A stretch of 9,483 bases of DNA, taken from positions 1 to 9,483 of the forward strand of contig JAPULD010000128.1 of the NCBI GenBank assembly GCA_027295365.1. The letters run 5' to 3'. The position numbers and the translations under genes were made by a program. Under the pieces are notes generated by a model, which saw only the letters and a program-made list of their open reading frames with translations, searched no databases and was not told where the DNA came from. This document shows positions 1 through 8,100 of the stretch, one piece after another. The DNA is from Planctomycetota bacterium (GTDB lineage: Bacteria; Planctomycetota; Phycisphaerae; Phycisphaerales; SM1A02). How positions within the stretch are numbered: the first letter of the stretch is position 1; each line of letters starts with the position of its first letter.

Positions 1-261
1 CGCACCATGCAGGCGTGCGACCAACTCTATGGCGTCACCATGCAGGAACGAGGCGTCTCCAAACGCGTCTCGGTTCGGGTGGAGGAAGTCGGTCAGGATG
101 GACGGATCGATGCCAAGGCGATCGTTGATCAGAATGAGACTGAGGCCAAAGCCAATGGCGTGACCCCACATGAGCCTCCCCTGATCGAGACGATCGAACC
201 CAAACCCTCGAAGCTCCGAGAGCAACTTGAGCAGGCCTGGGCCGGATCGAACGGCACCTAA
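1..261 (+). CDS. smc: Chromosome segregation protein SMC, C-terminal end (partial)
   Basis: The reading frame is open from the first base and ends at TAA 259-261, so only the last 86 residues are present. The opening run RTMQACDQLYGVTMQERGVS, followed by KRVSVRVEEV, matches the end of the bacterial SMC head domain, where the switch histidine motif (THNKRTM-type) is followed by 'LYGVTMxExGVSxxVSVR'. The histidine itself, Walker B and the signature motif would lie just left of the window. The last ~50 residues (from about GQDGRID) are a polar, poorly conserved tail, as is usual beyond the SMC head. SMC is a cytoplasmic ATPase that dimerises through its hinge and, with ScpA and ScpB, condenses and segregates the chromosome. 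The ATG codons inside this fragment are not the gene start. Identification rests on motif recall only, but the motif is distinctive. Confidence 0.88.
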   Translation, partial: RTMQACDQLYGVTMQERGVSKRVSVRVEEVGQDGRIDAKAIVDQNETEAKANGVTPHEPPLIETIEPKPSKLREQLEQAWAGSNGT

Positions 262-293
262 ACGAGCCCTCGCAAGGTGGCAGTCACTGATTG

Positions 294-323
294 AAGTCAT
301 CAGCGCGATCGTTCCGATGACTT
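294..323. repeat. Inverted repeat between smc and the TPR gene
   Basis: AAGTCATC (294-301) and its exact complement GATGACTT (316-323) flank a 14-base loop that contains CGATCG. It lies 32 bp after the smc stop and 55 bp before the TPR-gene ATG. No T-run follows on either strand, so it is not a standard intrinsic terminator. It could be a weak mRNA hairpin, a protein-binding site or chance. Confidence 0.3.
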
Positions 324-378
324 GGGTTCGACGTTTCATCTCCCCAAGCCACCACATCCCCGATCACGGAAGATCACC

Positions 379-1215
379 ATGCCAATCACCACCCTCCAGA
401 GCGCCGTCGAACATCACCAGGCAGGTCGCATGGGGCAGGCCGAAGCCATCTACCGGGAGCTGCTGGAATCCAATCCAGCTCAACCGGACGCCCTGAATCT
501 GCTCGGCGCCTTGTGTAGCCAGACGGATCGAAACGACGAGGCCTTGCAATGGCTTCAGAAAGCAGTTCAGTCAAAGGACGACTTTATCTCGGCCCATTAC
601 AACTATGGCAATGCCCTGATCAAGGCCGATCGTCTTGAGGAAGCGGAAGCCCAGCTTCGAATCGTCATCAAGCTCGATCCGTCGCACGCCAGCGCCCACT
701 TCAATCTTGGATCGACGCTTTCGGCGATGCAACGCCCCGAAGACGCCTTGCCCAGCTATCGAGAGGCAACCCGGATCCAGGATGACCACCATCAGGCGTG
801 GCATCACATGGGATTGCTGCTTTTTCAGTTGGGGCAATATGAGCCCGCCGCGGAATGTTGGCGGAGCGCATTGCGAGCTGAACCAAAACGTCCAGATTAC
901 CACCACAACCTGGGCCATATCATGCAGTCGATGGGGAAGCATGAGTCCGCCGCGGACAGCTATCTGGCGGCCTTGGAAATCGAACCAAAATCGGCACCCA
1001 CGCGATGCAATTTGGCTTCGACGCTGCGAGTCCTTGGACGACTCGAGGAGGCCTCGAAACAGTGCTGGCTCGTGATCGAAGCCGAGCCATGCTACGCCGA
1101 CGCCTATCGGAACATGGCCAACATCCAGTCCGATCTTGGCCATGCATCCGAGGCTGTGGAACTGCTGGCCCGGGCCGTGGCGATCGAGCAACAGGCGACT
1201 GACGCAACCGAATGA
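379..1215 (+). CDS. TPR-repeat protein, eight 34-residue repeats
   Basis: A 278-residue protein that is almost entirely tetratricopeptide repeats, helix-turn-helix units that bind other proteins. Repeat-end prolines or their equivalents fall at residues 33, 67, 101, 135, 169, 203 and 237, an exact 34-residue period giving about eight units, with typical signatures such as ALNLLG, AHYNYGNAL, AHFNLGSTL and DYHHNLG. There is no signal peptide, membrane segment or catalytic domain, so it is probably a cytoplasmic scaffold or adaptor. The N-terminal part (HHQAGRMGQAEAIYRELL) resembles the TPR modules that precede glycosyl- or sulfotransferase domains in other proteins, but no such domain follows here. 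ATG 379 was chosen because GGAAG (368-372) lies 6 bases before it. An in-frame TTG at 322 would add 19 residues of low-complexity sequence and is less likely. It follows smc by 117 bp on the same strand. The partner is unknown. Confidence 0.85.
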   Translation: MPITTLQSAVEHHQAGRMGQAEAIYRELLESNPAQPDALNLLGALCSQTDRNDEALQWLQKAVQSKDDFISAHYNYGNALIKADRLEEAEAQLRIVIKLDPSHASAHFNLGSTLSAMQRPEDALPSYREATRIQDDHHQAWHHMGLLLFQLGQYEPAAECWRSALRAEPKRPDYHHNLGHIMQSMGKHESAADSYLAALEIEPKSAPTRCNLASTLRVLGRLEEASKQCWLVIEAEPCYADAYRNMANIQSDLGHASEAVELLARAVAIEQQATDATE

Positions 1216-1222
1216 TCGAGCA

Positions 1223-1257
1223 TAAAAAACGCCGCCAGCCTGCATGGCTGACGGCGT
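1223..1257 (-). terminator. Intrinsic terminator of the minus-strand gene pair
   Basis: A 12-bp stem with one C/A mismatch (1229-1240 with 1246-1257) and a 5-base loop is followed, when read on the minus strand, by a six-T tract (A-run at 1224-1229 on the plus strand). It lies 30 bp beyond the stop of the DUF1579 gene, where a rho-independent terminator is expected. It also sits just after the convergent TPR-gene stop at 1215, but there is no T-run on the plus strand, so plus-strand termination there would be weaker. Confidence 0.75.
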
Positions 1258-1286
1258 CATGTCGCATCAGTTCACTTGATCAAGAC

Positions 1287-1904
1287 TCAGTCCAGGCGAG
1301 AGAAGAACAAGGCCCCGGTTCGGGTTTTCACGCCCTTCTCTAATTCACGTTCAAATTCAAACGTGGCCGATCCGTCATCGCCGAAGGTGATGGTCTGCGT
1401 GAAGGGGATATCCCGGCGACCAAGTTCGACGTCGTCGTTCACGCCCTTCAGGATCAACTGGTTCGATTTTTCGTCGTATTGACCTCTCGCCAACTGGAAT
1501 GACGTGTTCTGGTTGGTGAACCAGATTTCAAAGAAATCGCCTCGAAAACTGTCGTACCCCAGGACATGACGGCCTTCGATCTGCTCACCATTGAGATAAC
1601 CTGACATTGAGCCGAGAAGAAAACGTCCCCCCAAGACCCATTGGTAATCGACCTCCAGGCCGACCGATGTATTCTCCTCGCCTGGGCGCGAACGCTCGAG
1701 CGTTGCGTTCCAGCGTCCGGCCAACGCATTGAGCACGTCATGCTGCTCGCAGGAGGTGCAAAACTTGAGCCAATCTGGATCCTGCTGGATCTCTTCCTGG
1801 GGAAGACGGGCCATCAAGGATGTGGCGCTGAACCCCACCGCCAGCGCCAGCAACAGGAGGACGGCGATGTGTTGATTGAGAAAGCGGTTGATTGAGCGAA
1901 TCAT
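1287..1904 (-). CDS. DUF1579-type exported protein
   Basis: A 205-residue protein. Residues 1-30 form a signal peptide or anchor: basic start MIRSINRFLNQ, then the hydrophobic stretch HIAVLLLLALAVGF. The rest matches the DUF1579 pattern: 'LAGRWNATLE' near 61-70, 'WVLGGRFLLGSMSGY' near 89-103, 'EGRHVLGYDSFRGDFFEIWF' near 110-129, and a C-terminal strand ending in 'GALFFSRLD'. Family members are small beta-barrel-like proteins of unknown function, common in planctomycetes and often exported. No enzyme activity can be assigned. A CxxC pair (Cys49, Cys52) just before the domain is a feature I do not recall as typical of the family; it could form a disulfide or bind metal. The start ATG is preceded by AAGGA (1914-1918 on the plus strand) at 9-base spacing. 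It is the second gene of a probable pair, 51 bp after the coiled-coil protein gene, and is followed by a terminator. Confidence 0.8.
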   Translation of the reverse strand: MIRSINRFLNQHIAVLLLLALAVGFSATSLMARLPQEEIQQDPDWLKFCTSCEQHDVLNALAGRWNATLERSRPGEENTSVGLEVDYQWVLGGRFLLGSMSGYLNGEQIEGRHVLGYDSFRGDFFEIWFTNQNTSFQLARGQYDEKSNQLILKGVNDDVELGRRDIPFTQTITFGDDGSATFEFERELEKGVKTRTGALFFSRLD

Positions 1905-1955
1905 TGTCGAAATTCCTTGTTGAATCTGATTTCATTGATCGTGTACAGGGGCAGA

Positions 1956-2735
1956 TCAAAGGTCGTAGCGCGAAATCGAGGACACGACCCATTCTTCGGA
2001 CGTCGCGTCGCTGCGAAGACGTCGGCCTCTCCACGTGAGGTATTGGCCGTTGTCCACGCGACTGAGAACGTTGCTCATGTCCGCGGTAGTCCGAAGCGTA
2101 ATGACGCGATTGCCCCAATTGCCGTGAATGATCTGCTTAGGATTTTCAATGTCGCGCTTCATATGCAACATCTCGCCATTCTTTTCACGGAACCTCTTTC
2201 GCCACTCCGACAGCAATTCCGCTTGTGCTGCGCGTCGACGAGAGTTTGAGTTTGATCGACTGCTGCCGCCCCGATAACTGCCGCCACTTCCTGAAGTCCG
2301 GCCGCTCATCGAAGTGACTTTGAGTTCCAAGTTCACGACTGTCTTTTTAATCGCAGCCACTTCGTCCTCAAGATCACGAAGCTTCAGGTAGTCATCCGGA
2401 TTGGGGGCGATGATGTCGAAGCGAATCAATTGGATCACGTTGTCATTCGGATCCACTTCAAGTTCCGCATTGGTCAGGTTTTGATTTGCCGTATCCTGAT
2501 CAAAGTTCGGTGAATCCATAAACCGAGCGCCGTCCAGCGCGGCCCGGGCCTCAAGCCTTTCTACCCTCCCCCGAAGATCGCGAAGCAAGGGCAGGGCGTC
2601 GTTGATGCTGAGGCGATTTGACCGCTGAGCAGATGGAATCTGTTGGTTGGCCTCGTTCATCCCCTGTTGTCCGACGGCCGCAGCCATCATCAGGAGTATC
2701 AGAATGACTGAAGCTATTACTACGTTCTGTTTCAT
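1956..2735 (-). CDS. Secreted coiled-coil protein of unknown function
   Basis: I do not recognise this 259-residue protein. It starts with a clear signal peptide (MKQNVVIASVILILLMMAAAVGQQG), so it should be exported. Two heptad-like stretches suggest short coiled coils: residues about 43-70 (LLRDLRGRVERLEARAAL) and about 117-142 (LKLRDLEDEVAAIKKTVVNL and following). A Ser/Gly/Arg/Asn-rich linker (about 142-168) and a basic helix (about 170-197, EWRKRFREKNGEM) follow. The C-terminal ~60 residues (IIHGNWGNRVITLRTTADMSNVL to the end) look beta-rich and compact. The start at 2735 is set by AAGGA (2743-2747) 7 bases upstream and by the signal peptide directly after it. The frame stays open to 2981, but that extension has no signal-peptide logic and is unlikely to be coding. 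It is the first gene of a probable pair with the DUF1579 gene. Confidence 0.72.
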   Translation of the reverse strand: MKQNVVIASVILILLMMAAAVGQQGMNEANQQIPSAQRSNRLSINDALPLLRDLRGRVERLEARAALDGARFMDSPNFDQDTANQNLTNAELEVDPNDNVIQLIRFDIIAPNPDDYLKLRDLEDEVAAIKKTVVNLELKVTSMSGRTSGSGGSYRGGSSRSNSNSRRRAAQAELLSEWRKRFREKNGEMLHMKRDIENPKQIIHGNWGNRVITLRTTADMSNVLSRVDNGQYLTWRGRRLRSDATSEEWVVSSISRYDL

Positions 2736-3022
2736 GGTGGTGTCCTTTCCATTCCTTACGCAATATTCACATGGCCTCCCGGCCAAGTTTCTGATGTGAT
2801 CGTGCATTGTAAAAAGACCACACCCAAATTGAACGAGCCTAGTGTGACTTATGTCGAAGAATAGGCACAGTTTGCAAGAAACCTTCTCGGGGCTCTTGAA
2901 TTGAGCTTTTTCACGATCTTGAACACTGAATCGTATTCCCGGCACCACTTGATGCCTCGTAAACCACTGTAGTAACCGCACTTATACTCTTGCCCGGCTT
3001 TGGTGGCCAGCGAGAGATTGAG
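2736..3022. other. Intergenic region between hydrolase and secreted protein genes
   Basis: These 287 bp separate the end of the alpha/beta hydrolase gene from the start of the next minus-strand gene. I see a ribosome binding site at its left end and a weak -10-like box, but no convincing terminator for the hydrolase transcript and no convincing small gene. Confidence 0.5.
2806..2834 (-). promoter_or_regulatory. Possible promoter of the secreted protein pair
   Basis: Read on the minus strand, TACAAT (2806-2811) matches five of six bases of a sigma70-type -10 box and lies about 70 bp upstream of the ATG at 2735. The -35 side is poor (TTCAAT at 16-bp spacing, 2828-2833). This is inference from a short match only. 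Confidence 0.25.
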
Positions 3023-3910
3023 TCATACACAACATCGAGATTCAGAAAATCGAATCAGGGCTCCAAGAACTGTTTCCAAATGTTTGCTGCTGGCCATATC
3101 TGGGGGCAAGGGATTGGGCGTGTTGAACACGTGATTGCCTCCCTCGACGATCAGCAATTCACCCTGCTCCGCCGCCTCCTTCAGATCACCTGCATTCTCA
3201 CTGGGCACCGTCGGGTCATCATCGCCATGGATCACCAACACCGGACAGGTGATTTTCTTCACCTGAGTTTGCAGGTCATGTGTCTTGGGATCGTCCAGCA
3301 TCTCAAGAAGAAACGCCTTGCCCACGCGTAAATCCTGGGACGTGCGGGATGAAGGTGACACCAGATAGCCCTGCTCGAGCAAAGTGTCCTGCATCTCGCG
3401 GGTGAGATTCAGACTGGAGCTGGGCGACGCCGCGGTTACGACCCCCGAGGGCTGGGGCATCGAACCGTCGTCCGCGAATCGCCCGGCAGTGAGCAACGCC
3501 GAAACGCCACCCCGGGAATGCCCGAACATGACGAAAGGCTTCCCCGAACCGGCAAGCTCGCCCCGGTCAACCGCTTCGATGACGGCACGAAAGTCGCTGA
3601 CTTGCTTGTTCCACGTATCCTGCTCGAATAACTCCGGCTGCTCGAACGTATCGAGATTGTTCGTCATTCCCGAATGGCTGAAGTTGAATCGATGGGCGAT
3701 GAAGCCCGCCTCGGCGCAGGTCTGGGCGATCCTCGGAAACATGCCGTAGTCCTTGTAGCCCTTGAAGCCGTGGGCGATGAGGATGACCCCCTTGGGCTCC
3801 CCACGCTCGCCTCCGAAATCGCCCCCCGATTCCGAAACTGGCAGATGACAGTCGCCAAAGATCGTCTCGCCATCGGCCCCCGGAATTTCCCATTGCGTCG
3901 AGGTATCCAT
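3023..3910 (-). CDS. Alpha/beta hydrolase, serine hydrolase family
   Basis: A 295-residue cytoplasmic hydrolase. The catalytic triad is visible: nucleophile Ser132 in the elbow GHSRGG (130-135), acid Asp232 in VIHGDDDPTVP, and His260 in EGGNHVF. The HGFKGYKDYG motif (47-56) after the first core strand supplies the oxyanion hole. Together these match the dienelactone-hydrolase/S33-like 'alpha/beta hydrolase' proteins that cleave esters or peptides; the substrate cannot be told from sequence. There is no signal peptide. The frame can begin with GTG at 3919, but ATG 3910 is preferred: AAGGAG (3921-3926 on the plus strand) is 10 bases before it and only 1 base from the GTG. The C-terminal Cys-Cys-Val is unremarkable. 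It begins 23 bp after the idh stop on the same strand, so it is probably cotranscribed with idh, although no pathway link is evident. Confidence 0.87.
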   Translation of the reverse strand: MDTSTQWEIPGADGETIFGDCHLPVSESGGDFGGERGEPKGVILIAHGFKGYKDYGMFPRIAQTCAEAGFIAHRFNFSHSGMTNNLDTFEQPELFEQDTWNKQVSDFRAVIEAVDRGELAGSGKPFVMFGHSRGGVSALLTAGRFADDGSMPQPSGVVTAASPSSSLNLTREMQDTLLEQGYLVSPSSRTSQDLRVGKAFLLEMLDDPKTHDLQTQVKKITCPVLVIHGDDDPTVPSENAGDLKEAAEQGELLIVEGGNHVFNTPNPLPPDMASSKHLETVLGALIRFSESRCCV

Positions 3911-3933
3911 CGTCCTCACTCTCCTTCTTCGAG

Positions 3934-4965
3934 TCAGCCCTGAAGTCGCTTGGCCATGGCCTCGGCAAATTGATCCGTGTGCAAGTCACCCCCGAGATCC
4001 TTGGTCTTCTCGCCGGCCAGGAGACATTCGTTATAGGCATTGCGAATTCGATCAGCGATGGCGGTGCAATCCTGATCGTCTCGTGTTGCCGCCAGGTGTC
4101 GCAGCATCATCACGGCACTCATGAGCAGGGCCAACGGGTTGGCGAGATTCTGACCCGCGATGTCGGGAGCCGATCCATGCACCGCCTCGAAGACGGCTTG
4201 CTCATCGCCATAGTTCGCGCCGGGCGTCACCCCGAGCCCCCCCACGAGTCCGGCACAGAGATCCGAGACCATGTCGCCGTACAGGTTCTCGCACATGATG
4301 ACGTCGAACAAATGGGGATCCTGAACGAGTCGCATGCAGGCGGCGTCGATCAGATGCTCCTGGTATTCCACCTTGCCATAGTATTCTTTTTCGTGAATGT
4401 CCCGGGCACACTTGAGCATGAGCCCGTCGGACAGCTTCAGGATGTTCGCCTTGTGAAAGACCGTCACTTTCTTCCGGCCTCTCGAAACGGCATACTCGAA
4501 AGCAAACTTTGCGATGCGATGACAGGCTTCATAGGTGGCGACTTTGAGCGACGTGATGACGCCCTCGGTGATCTTGTTCTCGATGCCCGCGTACAAGCCC
4601 TCGGTGTTCTCCCGGACGATCACCAGATCCACATTGTCATATCGTGTCTTGACGCCATCGAGAGATCGGACGGGTCGCACGGCCCCATAAAGATTGAGGG
4701 TTTTTCGCAAGGCCACGTTGATGGATGTGAATCCACCGCCAATTGGTGTGGTGCAGGGACCCTTGAGGGCGACGCCATGCTTGATAATCGCCTGGATCGT
4801 CTCGGGAGGCAGTACGCTCTCCGATCCCGCTTCCAAGGCTGCGATCCCCGCCTGATGCTCGATCCAAGCGAAATCTGCCCCGGCCGAGGCGAGAATGTGC
4901 TTGGTGGCTTCGGTGACTTCGGGTCCGATCCCGTCGCCGGGAATGAGAACGACACTGTGACGCAT
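3934..4965 (-). CDS. Isocitrate dehydrogenase, NAD-dependent type
   Basis: A 343-residue beta-decarboxylating dehydrogenase, closest by eye to the NAD-dependent isocitrate dehydrogenases (IDH3-like), which convert isocitrate to 2-oxoglutarate and CO2 in the TCA cycle. Visible motifs are IPGDGIGPEV (8-17), the substrate loop LKGPCTTPIGGGFTSINVALRK (68-88, with Ser81 and Arg87), RENTEGLYAGIE (118-129, with Tyr125), HKANI with Lys172, the metal-binding aspartates Asp207 (LIDAAC) and Asp231/Asp235 (LYGDMVSD), and HGSAPDIAGQNLANP (263-277). Asp268-Ile269 replace the Lys-Tyr pair that binds the NADP phosphate in the E. coli enzyme, which points to NAD. Isopropylmalate and homoisocitrate dehydrogenases are relatives, but the IDH3-like 'SDLCAGLVGGLGVTPGAN' and 'SAVMMLRH' stretches favour isocitrate. 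ATG 4965 has GGAG 6 bases upstream; a GTG at 5016 would add a non-conserved extension. Length is normal for the short family. Confidence 0.9.
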   Translation of the reverse strand: MRHSVVLIPGDGIGPEVTEATKHILASAGADFAWIEHQAGIAALEAGSESVLPPETIQAIIKHGVALKGPCTTPIGGGFTSINVALRKTLNLYGAVRPVRSLDGVKTRYDNVDLVIVRENTEGLYAGIENKITEGVITSLKVATYEACHRIAKFAFEYAVSRGRKKVTVFHKANILKLSDGLMLKCARDIHEKEYYGKVEYQEHLIDAACMRLVQDPHLFDVIMCENLYGDMVSDLCAGLVGGLGVTPGANYGDEQAVFEAVHGSAPDIAGQNLANPLALLMSAVMMLRHLAATRDDQDCTAIADRIRNAYNECLLAGEKTKDLGGDLHTDQFAEAMAKRLQG

Positions 4966-5160
4966 GGAGTGCTCCGAGGGCAGGTGAAGGACATGAAAAG
5001 TCTTGCAGGATAGCACCGTGAGCGTAGAAACTCCCCTCTTCTCACGTTTTCATTCTCGTTGATGTCAAGATGCTCAGTACCTTCTGACGTCATGAGACTA
5101 CGCGCAATTCGCATCTTCACAATGAGTTCGTGAACCCTTGCTCCCAGTACAATCAAGATC
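4966..5160. promoter_or_regulatory. Divergent promoter region between idh and the kinase
   Basis: These 195 bp lie between the starts of two divergent genes, so both promoters should be here. On the minus strand a perfect TTGACA (5063-5068) is present about 100 bp before idh, but no good -10 box lies at the right distance. On the plus strand TACAAT (5148-5153) lies just before the kinase ATG. A perfect 8-bp palindrome TGACGTCA (5085-5092) sits near the middle and could be a regulator site or chance. The individual elements are weak; the regional call follows from gene orientation. Confidence 0.5.
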
Positions 5161-8100
5161 ATGAGCGATTCCACTGAGCCCAATGATCCGCCCTTGCGAC
5201 CCTCTGATGTTCCGACTTTCGACGAAACCATCGGAAAGACACATCCCGACTCAAGCAACACCTCGGAAGTGAGTCTTCATTCAAAGGTCGCCATGGGCGA
5301 CGGACTCAAGCCGGGGGACACCTTTGATCAGTACACCATCAAGGATGTGCTTGGCGAGGGTGGCATGGGCGTCGTCTATCGCGCCCAGCAGCAACATCCC
5401 AAACGGGACATCGCCCTCAAGTTGATTCGCCCGGGCTTTCTCACCGAAACCCTCCTGAAGCGGTTTCAACTCGAAGCGGAGATTCTGGCCCGCCTGAACC
5501 ATCCGGGAATCGCCCATGTCTATCAGGCTGACATCCAGGGGGGCGTGCCCTACTTCGCCATGGAAGTGATTGAGGGTCAGCCTCTTTCAGTCTTTGCCGA
5601 CGAGCACAAGCTCTCGACCCGACAACGACTGGAGCTGTTCACGAAAATCTGCGACGCGGTGCAACACGCCCACCAGAACGGCATCATCCATCGCGATCTC
5701 AAGCCGGGCAATATTCTCATCACGCAGGACGGACAGCCCAAGATCCTCGACTTCGGGGTCGCCCGGGCTACGGACAGCGACATTCAGATGACCGCGGTCG
5801 AGACCAACCTGGGGCAACTGGTGGGCACGGTGCCCTACATGAGCCCCGAGCAGGCGGCGGGCGATCCCTCGAACATCGACACCCGCAGTGATGTCTACGC
5901 CCTGGGCGTGATCCTGTTCGAGCTGCTGTCCCTGCGGATGCCTTACGACGTCTCGGAGAAGCTCATTCACGAAGCGGTGCGGGTCATCCAGGAAACGGAA
6001 CCCACCCGCCTCTCCATGATCAGCAAGACCATGAGCGGCGACATCGAGACCATCGTCGGCAAGGCGCTCGAAAAGGAAAAGGACCGGCGCTATCAATCGG
6101 CCAGCGCCATGGGCGATGACATTCAGCGGTATCTCGGCAACGAACCGATCGCCGCCCGACCGCCCAGTCTTTCCTATCAGTTCAGCAAATTCGCCGCCCG
6201 CAACAAGGCGTTGATGGGAGGCGTCTGTGCGGTTTTTCTCGTGCTGGTGGTGGGCATCATCGCCACGGGGATGGCCCTGAATCGCGCCCTTGCCGCCGAA
6301 GCGGAAGCCAACCGGAACTTCAAGGACGCGACCGCGGCTCGTTTGGCGGAAACAGAAGCGAAGCAACTGGCCACCAATCGGGCGAATGAACTGGAAGTCA
6401 TCACGGAATTCCAGTCCAACATGCTTTCGGACATCGATGCCGAGGCGATGGGCGCCATGCTGCGTCGTCAGATCGGATCGGAGCTGCGAGCCGACCTGGA
6501 ATCCAAAGGCAATGACGAAGCGAAAATAGAAGAAGCGATTCAGCAGCTCAACAACGAGATGCCCTGGTTCAATCCGACGAATGTCGCCTTGGATCTGCTT
6601 GATGAACACGTTCTTGGTCGCGCGGTGGAGACCATCGATGAACAGTTTGGTGATCAGCCTTTAACAAAGGCAAAATTACAACAATCACTTGGAAACACCT
6701 ACTTCGACATCGGTCGATTTGATCCCGCGTTGCGTCTTCATCAGTCATCACTGGATATTTACAGGGCTGAATTGGGGGACGAGCACCCTGATTCACTGCA
6801 ATTGTTTCATGATCTCGGAATGACGTACCTTCGACTCGGACAGACCGATGAAGCGGAATCCATACTGCTTCAAGTCTTGGATCAACGGAAACAAATCCTT
6901 GGTCATGAAGACCCCAACACCCTTGAGTCCATGATGCTTCTCGGCCTGGTGTATATCAAGGCGGCTCGCTTTAACGACGCCAAGCCCTTGCTGGAAGAGT
7001 CATTGGCGATTCGCAGACGCATTCTGAATGAAGACAGCAATCAATTGCATGAATCAATCGTGAATCTGGGCGTCCTCAACACCGAACAAGGGCATTTTGA
7101 AAAAGCGGAAGAGCTCTTTCTCGAAGTCTTTGCCTTGATGAATCGCACGTACGGCGAATCGCATCCCATCACGCTCAGCAACATGAACCGACTCGGAACG
7201 ATGTATCGAATTCTGGGGCAATTCGACAAAGCCGAACCGTTGATGGACCGTTCCCTGGAAATCAAGCGAACCATGCTGGGCGATGAACACCCTGATACGC
7301 TGAACGCCATGGGCAATCTGGCGGATCTGTATACCGCCCAAGGACGATTTCCTGAAGCGGAGCACATGTTTCTGGATGTTCTGGCCATCAAGAAACGGGT
7401 GATCGGTGATGATAATCCGCTGACGTTGGACACGATGACCGGACTCGGTTCGATGTATGTCTTGCAAGGCAATCTCGACCAGGCCGAGTTGATCCTGATC
7501 GATACGCACGAACGCCAAAAACGAGTGCTGGGAGAAAGACATCCGGCCACGCTCATCACCATGAACAACGTCGGAAGCATGTATTGGAACCGAGGACTGT
7601 TCGAACAAGCCAGGCCATATATGATTGATAATCTCGCGATTCTCATGGACGTGCTGGGGCCTGAGCATCCAACGACCCTGGCCGCCATGAGCAACGCCGC
7701 AATTCTGCATCAAAATGATGGCCGTCTGGATAAAGCGGAACCGCTGATGACTTCGCTCTTGGAGATCAGACGCCGCACGCTTGGGATCGATCATCCCAAG
7801 ACATTGACGACCATGAACAACTTGGGGGCGGTGTACCTTGATCTGGCGATGCTCGAAAAAGCTGCCCCGTTGTTAGAAGAGGGCCTTCGAGTCACCACCA
7901 GCACCTTGGGCGAGCAGCATCCGAACACGGTGGTGGCCACGGTCAGCTTGGCCGAGCTGTATCAGAAGATAGATCGCCACGAGGAAGCGGAGGTATTGCT
8001 GGCGAGGGCCGTGACAACCGCCCAGAGCATCTGGCCCAAGGGGATGTGGATCATCGCGGCGTTCCAGGTGATCCATGGCAAAACGTTGGTTGCCCTGGAT

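Noticed and set aside
2736..2981. N-terminal extension of the secreted coiled-coil protein
   Set aside because: The frame is open to 2981, but the ribosome binding site and signal peptide at 2735 mark the true start, and the extension would bury the signal peptide 82 residues in.
3970..5013. Long plus-strand open frame of 347 codons opposite idh
   Set aside because: It is antisense to a clearly conserved enzyme gene, and its translation has no recognisable motif. GC-rich codon bias on the true strand explains the open frame.
4620..5261. Minus-strand frame of 213 codons spanning the idh start and the divergent spacer
   Set aside because: It overlaps idh in another frame and the kinase start on the opposite strand, with no motif and no ribosome binding site.
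5587..6609. Minus-strand open frame of 340 codons inside the kinase gene
   Set aside because: It is antisense to the conserved kinase motifs, has no motif of its own and is rich in His and Arg, as expected from reverse complement of GC-rich coding DNA.
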